Part shown: piece after piece, positions 32,716 through 46,430 of the stretch
How the letters are laid out: each line of letters starts with the position of its first letter
Position numbering within the stretch: the stretch's first letter is position 1
DNA from: Physcomitrium patens
Lineage: Eukaryota > Streptophyta > Bryopsida > Funariales > Funariaceae
DNA: 64,000 bases
Reading direction: 5' to 3'
NCBI RefSeq assembly: GCF_000002425.4
Contig: NC_037271.1
Location: 11,602,786 to 11,666,785 of the forward strand
The notes under the pieces: model-generated
What the model was told of the DNA's origin: nothing
Databases searched by the model: none
What the model saw: only the letters and a program-made list of their open reading frames with translations
Translations under genes and position numbers: made by a program

Positions 32716-32944
32716 TCAAAGACATAAATCTCAAAGAATTAAAAGATCAATATAGTCTTGTGACACTCAAAAAGGCTAAAGAAACATTCAAAGATATATA
32801 TTATTAAACTAGAATGGCTTTTATTAATGACAAGAAGACTAAAAAGTTTTGAATCAAGATTAAAGACTAGAAAGGTATTAATAAGAGTGAAAAAGGCTTC
32901 ACTCTTACATCCATATATACTATCTAATTAGGAGCTACATTGTT

Positions 32945-34570
32945 GTGTAGTAACACAACCATTAAATGAAAGAAGAAAAAAAAAAATTATTATAGAAGAG
33001 CCTAATTAAAAAATGTAGTAGAAAAATATAGATAAAAGATAAGCAAGTAGTAAAATCTTTTAGTATTAAAACTATCTTTTGTGAAAATGGATTCTACTTA
33101 CTTTGTATGGCCATAAATAAAACAAAATAAGATAAATGAATTATATTGGCATATGTAGGAGGAAATTAAGAGTTGATTTTAATAAAATTTATTTCAAGAA
33201 AACAAGAATTGATATGCAAAGAAGAAAAGTTGCCAATTAAGGTCAAAATTAGATCTTGAGGCACAAAACTAATCACCTATATTATTTTTAGGATTCTATT
33301 ATAAATTAAAAAGTAGAATTTGAAAGAAAATTTGAAGAAAGATTTTTAAATATTTGTTTTATATTATTTTAATTAATATTGAGATTTTGAGGAATTTTCA
33401 AAGTTAATGATATATTCAATGATTTTAGATTTTGAGAAATAAAATAAGTTTATAAATTTCAAGATTTTATGAATTTTATAGCATGTTTATAAGTAAAATT
33501 TTGGCAGTATGTTGTTGTACTCGTTATAAATGTTAGTAAAAAATATGAAGTCAATTAAATAGTTATATTGAAGCAAATGAAGATTTTTGTTGGTTATGGT
33601 CCTAGAAATTTGAAATTTAGGATCAGTGAGTGATTCTAAGATGTAGCAATATTTGCTAATTAGATTGCAACAAAATTTAGTAAAATCAATTAAGACTTGA
33701 ATACTATACACAACTCAAATTTTGGAATAATTAAATAATTCAAATAGAAAAAATTAATGTTGAAAGATCAACATTCTAGTCGAAGAAGGAAGGCAACCAA
33801 TGACTAAGAGGTTTTGAGAGCTTTTTTTGCAATTGATTAGTCCAATTCTTTTCAAATTTTATATGCTTATTAATTGCTTATTGATTGAAGTCTTGGTGAA
33901 ATTTTAGTCAAGATATACGATTTAATTAATATTTATTGAGATTTCAAATAGTTATAATAATTGATTGAAATTTATTCACGATTTTTTTAGAATTTTTAGA
34001 ATTTAGGATTTCATTAGGATTTAATTTAGAGTTAGGATTTAAGATTTTCTTAGAATGTGATTAAAAGTTTTCTAAAGTTTGATTATAATTTATTTAAGAT
34101 TTGATAAGATTTCATTAGGATTTAGGATTTTATTGAAATTTGGTTTAGAATTAGAATTTAGAATTTGACTAGAATTTAATGTAGAATTAGGATTTAGAAT
34201 TTTCTTAGAATTTGATTAAGATTTGATTAATATTTAATTAATATTTGATCAGGATTTATTTAAGATTTAGCATTTATTAAGATTTGATTGAGATTGATTT
34301 AGGATTTCATTAGGGTTTGTTGAGAGTTACATTAGGATTTGATTAAAATTCTATTAAGATTTTTAGTTTTGATATCTTTTTAAGATTTTTTTATTATATA
34401 TTTTATTAAGATTAATTTATGATTTCTTAATATTTTTTTATAAGTTCTTAAGACTTTTATTTAAGATTCTATTAAAGTTATAAAGGTTATTTTGTTGTAA
34501 GTTTGATTTTTTCGTCTACAACCAAGTATTTAGTATATTTTGAAGCAAAATCCATGTAATACAACAATGT
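32945..34570 (+). mobile_element. Solo LTR of family C inside the 3' LTR of chromovirus A2
   Basis: About 1.6 kb, matching 20,351-21,919 from the starting TG-rich end through the TTTAGGATTTG array to the end 'gtaatacaacaatg'. The host LTR continues across it: the sequence before 32,945 and after 34,570 joins to match the unbroken LTRs at 19,550, 40,235 and 44,315. That proves insertion. Confidence 0.8.
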
Positions 34571-37523
34571 GTCAATGTTCTATAGGACCTCCAATACATG
34601 TCTAAATTTTAAAATACATATCTTAACATATGATACATATGTGTACTACATAGTTAGTTTGTTCCATAAGCTACCAATTCATGCACTATGTGGCTAATTT
34701 ATTGACCAAGTTTCTAATCTACCAATCAACTATAAGCATATATAAAGTAAAAATTGTATCAATGAAGCTTTTAGGAAGCTTATCCATAATATATTATCTA
34801 ATTAATTTATTTTTATCTACTTCTATCTAATCATATAGATAATTATTGGAATAAATATGTATGTTCAAAATCTTACTCTCTTTTTAGACATGCGTTCTAT
34901 AAAAAGTAGTAATTACATGTTGATAAAGTCAAAAATATGATAAATTATATTTGCCACATATTTTAATCTTTATTTCTTTTGAAGGTAGTTGATGGATTCT
35001 CTTAGCCATTGATAATATTCCATTTTAGGATGAGAAGATCCTTCAATTATTTAATTATTATTGATGCCTTTGTAGCTTCTTTCAATCAATACATTTGTAA
35101 GACCATCATGAGTTGTTTCTACTTCCAATAAAATCACCAAATATCAAAAATCTCTTCCAAGGTTGTGATACCAAATGCAATGAATCTTGCAATCTATTTG
35201 AAGAAAAACATGCCATTTTTGAAAATCTTTATTTTGATTATGTCATTTTGAAGGCTAGATCTTGTTTCTTTTATAGAAAAGATTTATTATTCTTTGTCTT
35301 GATTTTGATGGATTTTGTCAATAAAAAGCATCAACATTCTTTGCTATATTTATAAGTTTTTTTTTAGATTCTATGTGAATTCACTAATATCATATCTATG
35401 CTAATGAATAAGATATTTTGACCTATTTTAGTACTGCCTTCAATTTAAGACTTCTTCCACCTTGAACTCTTTATTATTATCCATTTCTATAGGAAGAAGT
35501 GGCATTTGTCTTCTTTTTAAGATATTCATTGTCTTATATGTTCAAAAGGAGATATATGAAATATTATATGGATCTTTATAAATTGTGGTAGTGGTAATTA
35601 ATAAGCAATAAGATTGATTTATTTACAAATAGAAAATGGTCTAAGCCTACAATAATCTAAGTTCTCATAAGGGTGACTAGTTTTGATATTTTGACAAAGT
35701 AACCATACTTTATTATTAATGTAGAATTGAGATTTCTCTTTTTGATATGCATCTATGTTAGTCTTTTTTCATTCTTGAGTTTTTTTTAATTGTACATATA
35801 TTGTTGTATGGAGCTTAGATAAATAATTTGCCAAATCTTTTGTAGTAAGATTATCAGCTTTTAAAAATTTAAAATCAATAAATTATAGAAAATAACTATA
35901 ATTAGTAAAAAAAGTATTTATTGAATAAAAAAATGAATCATGTTATTACAAGCAAACTCTACCAATGGCAAAAGAGTTGATAAGCTTAAAGAGCATGTAA
36001 TTTTGCTTTGCTTTCTTGAATATATAATTGTCTTTCAAAATAGAATAGATTATTTTAAAATTAAAACTTAAAAATATCATAAGACTTAAAAGACTTATTC
36101 TTAATATGATAAATAAAAAGATCATAGGACATATTCAATTGAATTTGCTTAAAAAATGTTGAATCAATAGTCAATGTTGATTTTATTGCTTAAAGATAAA
36201 AATGCTTTGGCTTTAAAAGAATCATTTTTTGTTGATCAAAATCTATATTTCTTTCTTTTTATATAAGATAAGAATATCTAGAAAAGATATTTGACATAAC
36301 TTGTTATTTTTTGTATTGATAAGTGATCTTGAAATAAAATCTTGATAATGACATGCTCCAACAGGCTTGACAACGATTGAAAATACATGACAACATGAAA
36401 TATTTAAGGTTCTTATGATCCATATATATAATGATTAGAGTAAAAGTACTTTCTAAATAATAATACCATTCTTTAAATGATTCCATGATTACAAGAAGAT
36501 CTTTGTCTTAGATCTTATAATTAATCTTGACTCTTGAAAACTTGTTAGAATGAAAAGCTTTTGGATGGAATTGGCATCTACTCCCGTTTATGACAAAAAA
36601 ACATTTACAACAAAATCTAATGCATATGTTTCTATGAAGCATGCTTTATAAAAGTGAATGCAATACAAGATTGATGTAGAAATAAATATTATCTTTAAGG
36701 CTTCAAAAGATGCTTTAATTTCTTTGCTTCACTCAAGTTTATCTTTATATGTTAAGTTTACAAGAAGAGTCACAACTTGAGAAAAATTCTTAATAATTTT
36801 TTTCTAATAATTGACAAATTCCAAAAAATACTGCATATTTTTTCTTATTTTTGAAATCTTCTAATCTAATATAGTTTGGACCTTCTTAAGATCTATCATA
36901 AGGTTATCATTTGAAATGATATATTCTAAGAAGTTACTTTGAATAGTATAAAATATATTCTAAGAAGTCACTTTGAATAGTATAAAATATATTCTTTTCT
37001 ATCTTAGCATATAATTATGTATTTTTTAGTTTTTGTAACATACAACAAATATAAAATTCATGCTCTTTAATATTTTTAGAATAAATAAAAAAAAACAAAG
37101 TTATCAAGAAACTCACAAAATACTTCATTTGTTAGATGTGAAAAAGTAGCTAGTATATTTTTAAGTCCAAATGATATGACATTATATTCAAAATATCCAT
37201 ACTTGATTTAAAATATGGTTTTTTATTCATCTCCTTCTTTAATGAATACTAGATTATATGTTCTTTATAGATCTATTTTTGTATAGATATTTATTTGATT
37301 GAATTGATCAAGAAGTCATGAAATCAAAAGTAGTAGATACTTATTCTTGATGATAATCTTATTGAGTCCTCGATAGTCCAATACATCTATAGATATCTAT
37401 CTTTTTTCTTTAAAAATAAGATGGAAGTCCTTGCTAGAAATTTAAAAAGGTACATAAAGTTATTTATCAAATTTTCATTAATATACTATTGAGTGTAGCT
37501 AACTTATTTTGTAATAGGCTACA

Positions 37524-38580
37524 TGTGAAGGTAAATTTCACCCTTCAATTCAAATTGTAAGATGGCCTTAATTAAGACTTACTTATAATTAATGATATAA
37601 AATAAAAAATAGCAAGAAAAAAGAAGAACAAGTACAAATAATTAGAATAAATGAAATCAAGCAATTATACAATCTAAAACTTGATCATAGTCTATTTATT
37701 AAATTTTTATCTAATAAAAAGTAAAAAATAAAAGTATAAAATCTATTTTTTAAAATTTAATTTTTTAGTCTTTCTAATAATATAAAATATATATAAATCC
37801 GAATTATTATGAATAAGTTATGAAATTTTAAAAATAATAAGTAAATAAATAAAAAATTAAGTTAAAATATTTTACCTCAAGGATAATTTGTTCATAGATC
37901 AAGGATTTGAGCCTCACCAAGGCTCAAATATAGTGTACATAGGTATTCAAAAGAGGCCACAAGGCTTTAGTCTTATCTTCCTAACTACTTTTAAGGAGCT
38001 ACAACCCATATGGAACTTTTGCACCTCCCTTCTTATAAAGACTATAAAAGCTGCTAGTTCTCCTATTTTCTACTAGTAGATCCAACATCATTGCATTTTT
38101 GACTTGACTAAGGTATTAAAAAATATGAAATTAGCTTAAGAACCTGATGTGGCTTTCAAATCTTGCTCCATTTTTTGATAATAGTTCCTAAAGCAGTAAA
38201 ACTTATTTTTACCAAAGTCTTAAAAATTACTCTAAAATTTCTTAATAAATTCCAAATAAATCCTAAAAATTCTTATAATGGTTTTATAATATTAATATCA
38301 ATTTAAAGATGTAATTTCCTTACTTGATGATTTTTTATAATAATAAAATCAATTTAAATCTACTATAAATATTATTTTTTATATTAATAATTAAAAAGAC
38401 TTGAGGTTCGTTCTCATGCTTTTTCTAAATTTTGACTAAAATTTATAATTTTTTATAGGTAATATATATAGATAGAAGGCTAATATAAATATTTATCTTA
38501 ATAAATAGCCTTTAATACTCAATAATAAATAAAAATACTAAATCAGCTAAGATAATTATCTTCAAGACTTACTAAGATTC
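37524..38580 (-). mobile_element. LTR family B copy inside chromovirus A2
   Basis: Begins TGTGAAGGTAAATTTCACCC and matches, as reverse complement, much of 51,183-52,075. Shared stretches include 37,660-37,850 and about 38,145-38,200. It interrupts A2 between the protease and reverse transcriptase parts. Similarity weakens toward the high-coordinate end, so that edge is approximate. A roughly 290-base piece at 37,850-38,145 is extra relative to the other copy. Confidence 0.55.
37850..38145. mobile_element. Short GC-richer insert within LTR B
   Basis: This stretch has no counterpart in the B copy at 51,183-52,075, where the flanking blocks are adjacent. It is visibly richer in G and C than its surroundings and includes a B-box-like string (ggatttgagcc). 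It may be a small non-autonomous element, possibly SINE-like, but no A box or tail was confirmed. Confidence 0.35.
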
Positions 38581-41500
38581 TATTTATATAATTAATATTT
38601 TAATTTTCTATTTTTCCAAGGATTTCTATAATACTCACCATATATTGTGATTTTAAGTACTCTAAATGCATCTTTTTGTCCTAAAATAACTACTGAGTTA
38701 ATTTGATGACTTATACTATTCATTACTTTGAATGGTGATTGAATTCTTTCTTGAAGATCAATAGAAAAATCACAAGAAATATGCCTTAAAATAATATTTG
38801 CAATCTTTTTTTCAAAAAAATCTTGATAATCTTCATATTGGCTTAGAATGCTACTTGAAATATTTTTTCTATAAAAGATAGGTGTAGTATATATTGTAAA
38901 AGTTGACCCTTCTTTTATAGCATGCATAAAAGTTCTTTCACTTATCAATAAAGATTTGAATATATTTGATTTATAGATTTCTACTTAATTAGTAAAATCT
39001 TAGTATAAACTATAGAAAAAATCAAGGTAAGAAGAAATCTAATCTATTTGATGATTATAATTTTTTTGCTCCAATAATCCTAAAATAATTGGATTAGAAT
39101 GAGATTTAATCATATTAAATATTACTAAGCTATTATGATTACTAGTTGCTATATCTAAAGAAATAATTTTATGAATAATATCTCTAAAAGACAACAATAG
39201 ACCATCTATTATTCCTACAAGTATAGATTTGGTTTTCTTAATTAAAGATATTTCTTGTTTTTTGACAAAGTCTTTATCTATAAAACAAGCTGAGGCTCTT
39301 AAATCTAACAAGACTAAGATTTTGTGTTTTTTTGAGTCTTATACAAATTTCTATTGTAAAACAAGGTAAAGAGTGTAAAGACGGAACATGACCTTTACTA
39401 GGTATTATACAAGATTTTAGTTGCACAATTCCTATTATAACTAAAAAAACTTATTTTTTAATACATTGTCTTCTTTGGCAACCAAGCTCTTTGTTTTGTG
39501 ATTATGTTGCTTCTTTGAATAATGTTGAGCAACATGTTAATTTTACAATTCTTTGAATAATGTTGAGCAACATGTTAATTGCACAATTTTTTAGCATAGA
39601 CTTTGAACTTCATTATTGACTACTTCCATAGGCATAGGAATAATATCTCCATAATTCACATTAAAAATACATGGAATTTCTATCTTAAAAGTATTGACAA
39701 GTTCATAAAGATCTACAATAGTTACAAATTTATTTTCACTTTTATTGAGAGTAGCATCCATAATTTTTCTTTTTATAGATAATTAAAAATAAATATATAA
39801 GTAAATTTAGAAGAAAATAATCTACAACTTCTAATATCAAATGAAAATTTCAACAATGATATGAATCTTTTTTTTTAAAGAAAAAATCAATTTAAAAAAA
39901 TTATAAATTAATTTAAAGGTAGGTAGTTTGCAACCTTTAAAAATACTACAATAGAAGTAATATAATCCACTCACTACTAGAACAAAACAAGAACAATGAC
40001 TTAGGACTCTTACCAAACTATCAAAAATATGAATTTTAAAAAACTAAAAAATCAATATACTTTTTTATTACTTAAAAAAGTTGAAGAATTATTCAAAGAT
40101 GGTGTAATATTAAACTCGAATGGCTATTGTTTGAAATAAAAATATTAGAAAGTCTTGAAATAAGAATAGAGATTAGAAAGTCATTGACAAAAATGAAGAA
40201 GGCTTCACTCATTATATATTATCTAACTAGGAGTTATATAGCAATATTCTATAAGACCTCCAATATGTATTCAAATTATAAGATACATATTTTAACTTAC
40301 AAGGCAAGTTTTTTAACATATAAACTACATAATTAGCTTGTGGAATAAGCTATGAACTCATGCAAAATATGGCTAGCTTATTGGCCAAGTTTCCATCCTA
40401 TTAATCAACTACAAATATGTATAAAGTCAAAGCTATATCTATGAAGCTTCTAAAAAGATTTTTCACAATATATTATTTAATTAATTTATTTTTATATTCT
40501 TCTATTTAATCATGTAAATAATTATTTAAATAACTATGTACATTCATGATACCTTATATTTATAATGTCATTAATTTTTGATATTGATAAGTTGTCTTTT
40601 GCTAAACTACTTTAAATTTTTGTATTGGTATTTTGATTGCTCTTGTATTGACTTCTAAGGGCTGTATTGGATCTTTTTTCAAGTAGAATCTTCTTATTGA
40701 AAAAGGCAAGGACTAAGGTTGTGAGAATAATAGAAGCTGATTTATTGCATGGTTTGCTAGATATATTAGTTAGAGATGACATATTGTCAAAGTTGAGAGT
40801 TGGTAGAGATTTATTTTTGCTATTGAATCTTCATGAGATAAACAAGCTATGGTATCAAAAACTTGAATTAATACTTGACTAGTTAATAGTAGAATTTTGA
40901 AGCTTGACAAAGTTGGATATGTTTAGAATATGCTTAAAAACAGGCTTATTATAAAACCATTGCATCTCTACTTTTATGACAATTTGATATCTTTTTAGTA
41001 TCTACTTGATGAAGATCTTTTATAATTTTTCGAATTTAAGAGTATAAATAGTGTAAAGAATACAATCAATGGTCTTAGTGGTTTTTCTAGCAAAATTGAT
41101 GCTATAGCTTAAGAGCCTATATTGAAAGAAAAATTATTCAATATAAGTTATATGCTCTTAATGATTAAGAATCTAATTTTGTTAATTATATATAAAAATA
41201 TTATTTCTTTGAGCAACTTTGTAAGCATGTCTACTTGTTGTTCATTATTTGAGATGTATATGACTTCTATTTCTATTTATACAGCCTTCTTTCTAATAAT
41301 ATGGTACTAAATTTCAACATAGTTAATTTGTGCATGCAAAATTAGGTTCTTGACTAATTTTGTGGTAGTAAGATTGTCATAGTAAAGAAGTATTGTTCTT
41401 ATTGCTTCAAAATTGAGGTCATTTAATAATATTTTTATTTATATAACTTCTTTGGCTCTTTCCATAATTAAATAATATTTAACTTTTATCAATATTGTGG

Positions 41501-44500
41501 CTATAAAAGACTAAAGTTTGCTCTTCCATATAATTGGCATATCACCAAACTTGATGATAATGCATGTGATAGATTTTCTTCCATTTTTGTCATGTAACCA
41601 ATTTGAGTCTAAAAATGCATTAAGTTGCATATTATTTATGTGCAAAAAAATTATACTAATATCAATTGTATTTTACAAGTATTGCAAGACTTACTTTGTG
41701 GTATATGTGTGGATTTGAAGCAAGTTAGTCATGAATCTATTGAATACTTTAATTGCATAGGATAAGTTGGCTCTTATGTATGTGATAAAGATAAGTCTTC
41801 CAATAAGACTTTGATACATGTTGGCATCTATAGATTTTGAGTTCATATTAAAATATAATTATACCAACTTTTTGATTGGCATGAAGCAATGGCTCAAATA
41901 CTTTAGGCCATACTATCTTCTAAGCCTTAGACTTGATCAAATATATTTTATCTATCAACATATTGTTCAAATATGCAACTTTGATGTTGACATGTAATAT
42001 GTTCCATCATTTCTACATTGCAATGGTGACAATAATTTGGATTGTGGTTTACTTGATAATAATTAAAAAAAAAAAATCTTGAAAATTATGATTCTACTAT
42101 TGTTGGAATCTATGTACTATTAATTTGGCCTTAAGTTGTTTGAACAATCTATTTGTCCTAATCTTATTATAAAATATCTATTTAATGATTATTAATTTCT
42201 TCTTTGGAGGTAGTTTAATGAAGATGCATATTTTATTTGCAATGAAAGAATCATATTTGGTTTGCATTGCAATCTTCTACTATAGATTGTTGTATATTTT
42301 ATTGAAATCCACTGATTTGAGTGTGGCTTTTGTCATGGATATACTATACAAAAGCTCAAATAAGAAGTTGAATAGAAGAGTTTCAATAAGAAAGCTACTA
42401 AGAGTTTAATTCTATCAGATGAATACAAGATTAATACCAAAAGAAATGAACTAGAGCTTCAAGAGATGTATTGTCAAGACTAAAGATTCCTTCAACCTTG
42501 GTCTAATATATACTAAGTATTAGAAATCTTCTCAAAAAATTCTTATATTTTTTGGAAATACAGTAATCTTAAAAGCTTTTTGGATAATTTTTTTAATCAT
42601 TCTAAATTTTTTAGAATCTGCTAGAATATTTTGAAAGCCTTTTAGAATATTTTATAATATTTTAGAAATATTTTAAAAATCTTCTATTAAAATATTTTAA
42701 AAATATTTTAAAATCTTCTATTAAAATATTTTAAAAATATTTTAAAATCTTCTAAAATCTAATAGAATATTTTAAGAATATTTTAAAAATCTTTGCATTA
42801 AATATCTATAACATCACCTCCTCTTTTAACTCTAATTTCTATAAGAAGCATTGATTTTATATCTATAATAGAATGACCAAAGTTCAAGCATCATCTTTAA
42901 GGCTTCTTTGTTTGAGTTGACTACAACATAGACATTTTTTCTTTGGAGAAGATCTAACTTCATCTTGAGAATGATCTTACAAAGGTTGCAAAAGCTAAAA
43001 TAATTGATCTGGTAGTAGTCATAAGAAAAGCTCAAATTTTAGTTCTACTTTGAGATTCATGATCTAAAGACTCTTTAAAGACTCTTCAATTTGACATATT
43101 AATTCATAAACTAGATACACTAAATTCCGAGGTTTTTGTAAGTAATACTTGTTCTTTTCTTTATATACAATATTCTATTAGTAGCTTAATATTGAAGTCA
43201 TCATAAAATAGATTTATATTTTTGAAGATAGCATTCATAAAACTCTTGTATCTTTTGTGGTGCATTAATTTGATTTTTTTTGTTAATTCTCAAATATGAT
43301 CATTGATATCATAGCTATGCCAAAGAATAAAATATTCCAACTTATTTCTTCTCTACTAAGAATCAAAGATCTTTTTAACGTCATTTTACGTGATTATTTA
43401 TTTCAATGCAAAGCAATGATGGCTATATTTTTCTTAGAATAGTTAATTCCATATATATTTCTAAGAGAAAAATATAAAAGGCTTGATGCACCTTTATGGA
43501 TGTACATAGTTCTAATTGATAAGCCATTGGATTAATTTTTTTTGAATACAAAATGGACTTAATCTTTGGTAGTCTAACTTATTGTAAGGTCGATTGGTCT
43601 TGATATTTTATCAAAGAAGTCATACTTTATCTCTAACTTAAAAAGCAAAGAATTAATTTTTAAATTTATTTAAAAATACTTTATAAGAATCTTGAGTTTC
43701 TTATAAATGAATCTTCAAAGTTTTTTGGAGCTATGACAATTGTTTTGTAAGTTCTTCAAGTATTGGATTTTTATCCTTTGATGTATCTAAAAAATTAGGC
43801 TTTGAATGATAATTGTAATTGGCATAAAATGGTATTTTGTCAGTCAAAGCATGAAGAATATTATTATAAGTAAGCTTTGCTAAAGATAAATATGAAGTCC
43901 AATCATCTTATTGATAATTGATGGTGCATTATAAATACTATTCTAAAACTTGATTAATTCATTTTCATTGAGAATTGATTTGAAGGTAGAAGAGAGATGA
44001 AAGTTTGATATCCATCTTCAATATTTTAGAAAGATATTTCTAAAAATTTGATATAAATTTAGATACTTAATCAAAAATAATGTCATTAGGTAGGCCATGA
44101 TGTTATCAAGAATCTCAAAGAACTAAACTATCAATACATTCTTGTATCATTCAAAAAGACTAAAAAATCACTTAAAGATGATATAATATTAAATTAGAAT
44201 GGCTATTGCTAAAGACAAGAAGACTAGAAAGTCTTGAAATAAGACTTAGGACTAAAAAAGAATTGACAAGAGTGAAGAAGCCTTTATTTTTGCCTCCATA
44301 TATATTCTTAACTAGGAACTATATATCGATGTCCTATAGGACCTCTAAAATATGTTGACTATGCAAGACACATATCTTAACTTACAAGAAAAGTTTTTAC
44401 ATGTGTGCTATATAGTTAGTTTTTTTTACAAGCTATCAACACATGGTTAATTTATTGACCAAGTTTCTAACCTACTAATCAATTCCAAATACATGTAAAG

Positions 44501-44796
44501 TCAAAGAAGTATCTATAAAGCTTTTAAGGAGCTTCTTTAGAAAATATTATGAAATAATTTATTTTTATCTACTTCTACTTAATTATATAGGTAAATATTA
44601 GAATAAGTATGTATGTCTATGAAATTATCTTTCTTTTTAGGAATAAATTCTATGAAGAGTGGTCATCATCTTTTATGGATCTTATAATTTTTTATCTAGG
44701 TTTTGATGGATATTGTCAATAAAAAGTCTTAACTCTCTTTGCTACATTTAAAAGATTCTTTGCTAGCTCCTATATATATTCATTAATATCATATCT

Positions 44797-46430
44797 ACTG
44801 TCATATTACACAAAGTCTTGCTCATGAGTGCACTGAGCACCTAGCTGTAGAAAGTAGAATAAAAATTGTAACAAATAATCTTAATTCTAATGGAGTATTA
44901 AATAAACTATAATTAAATCTTAGGAATTCTAAATAAGCTTTAATCAAATTTAAAATAAATCTTAAAGAAATGAAAAAAAAAATAATAAGTAATCTTAAAG
45001 GAGTTGAAAGAAAATCCACAATAAATCTTAAAAGAATCCTTAAGAAGCCCTAAAAAATATTAAATAAATTAAAAAGATATCTTAAATAAATTTCCACTAA
45101 GTTTTAATTTAATCTTAGTTGAAATTCTAATGGAATTCAATCAAATCCTAGACAAACCTTAAATCCTAAATCAAACCATAAATCAAATCTTAGACAAATC
45201 CTAAATCAAACCATAAATCAAATCCTAGACAAATCCTAAATCCTAAATCAAATCCTAAAAAAATTCTAAATTTTAAACCAAATCTTTGATCAAACCTTAG
45301 ATCCTAAACCAAATCCTAGATCAAATCTTATAGTCCAAATAAAATCCTAAATCAAATCCCAAACAAATCCTAAATCAAACTCTAGACAATTTAGAACCTT
45401 AATATCTATCAATTGAATTATTGATCTTGATAAAAAATTTATATAATTTTTAACAACTGAATTCACAATAAGTATATGAAATTTGAAGATAATTGCACTT
45501 ACCAAATAGAAGAAAAATCCTAAAATTTGCTCGGGTATTAGCTAGTTTCCTATTCCAATCTAAATGTTGAACTTCTAGCATCAATATCTCTTTATTGAAC
45601 CATTCAATTGTTTTCAAATTTCACATGTATGTAAAAAATCAAGCCTAGTACTTCTAAACATAAATTTTATTTCAATCCAACTAGTAGATTACTAAAGATC
45701 TTAGAAATCCTAATTGCCTTTGAAAGTCTAATTTTTGACATCTCAACCTACTTGAAATTCAATGGCTTTCAATTCAACCATTCAATCAAGCTCAAACTTA
45801 AAGCATAAATTTTTGACAACTATTCTTATAATTCATCAAAATTCAAACCATAGATCTACTACCAAATTTGTAAAATTCTCTAAAATATAATACCTTTTTT
45901 TTTCACAAATTCCAGAGTCACTTAAAAAATTTTGACTTTTCAAAGCTCTTTTAAAGTCATTATATATTCAATTCCATCAAAAGTTTTGCTCAAAAAAACT
46001 CTATCAAGTTTGTTTTGAAATCTCACTCTTTGATTTGTCAAAAAATCCTTGAATTGCCGTCTGTGCCTAGTTTTGTACCTCAAGGTCTGATTTCGACCTA
46101 GGTTGATAACCGGTCCTCTTTGGATATCAAATTTTATCCTTTTGAGTTAATTTTTATTCAAGTCAATTCTTAACTTCTTCTTAGATATGCTCATATTCTT
46201 TATTTTTCTAATCTATCTTATTTTGCCTTATTTATGGCCTTACAAAGTAAATAGAAGCCTACTTTGTAAAAAGGTAGCATTTAAACCTTTAGTTCTACTT
46301 TCTTTTGGACTATTGTCTATTTTCTAAGATAATTTGCTACAATAGTTGAAGTAAGATCTTCTATAAAATAATAGATTCTTCATTCTTTTCACCTATTAGT
46401 CATGATACATCATAATACCACACCAATGAA
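44797..46430 (-). mobile_element. Solo LTR of family C inside chromovirus A3
   Basis: About 1.63 kb, reverse complement of the copies at 20,351 and 32,945. It starts TGTCATATTACAC and ends CCACA on the plus strand. The subrepeat array is seen as 'aaatcctagacaaatcc' units at 45,080-45,390. A3 internal sequence resumes at 46,432 at the point matching about 22,120 of A1. Confidence 0.75.

Larger units (their letters stand above)
32715..40560 (-). mobile_element. Ty3/gypsy chromovirus fossil A2 with two nested insertions
   Basis: The same family and orientation as A1, with both LTRs present. The 3' LTR is about 32,715-34,870, itself split by LTR C at about 32,945-34,570. The 5' LTR is about 40,015-40,560. 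Between them are chromodomain and integrase traces (35,400-36,200), reverse transcriptase traces (36,600-37,500), a region before reverse transcriptase (38,592-38,948) and aspartic protease (39,039-39,311, with PIILGL). A B-type LTR copy sits at about 37,524-38,580. Broken in many places. The two LTRs differ at many positions, so the insertion is old. Confidence 0.8.

Noticed and set aside
42540-42816. CRISPR-like or satellite array of 'gaatattttaaaaat' units
   Set aside because: Units are short, irregular, AT-only and confined to the LTR of element H (also at 58,660-58,830). There are no unique spacers, and the host is a plant.
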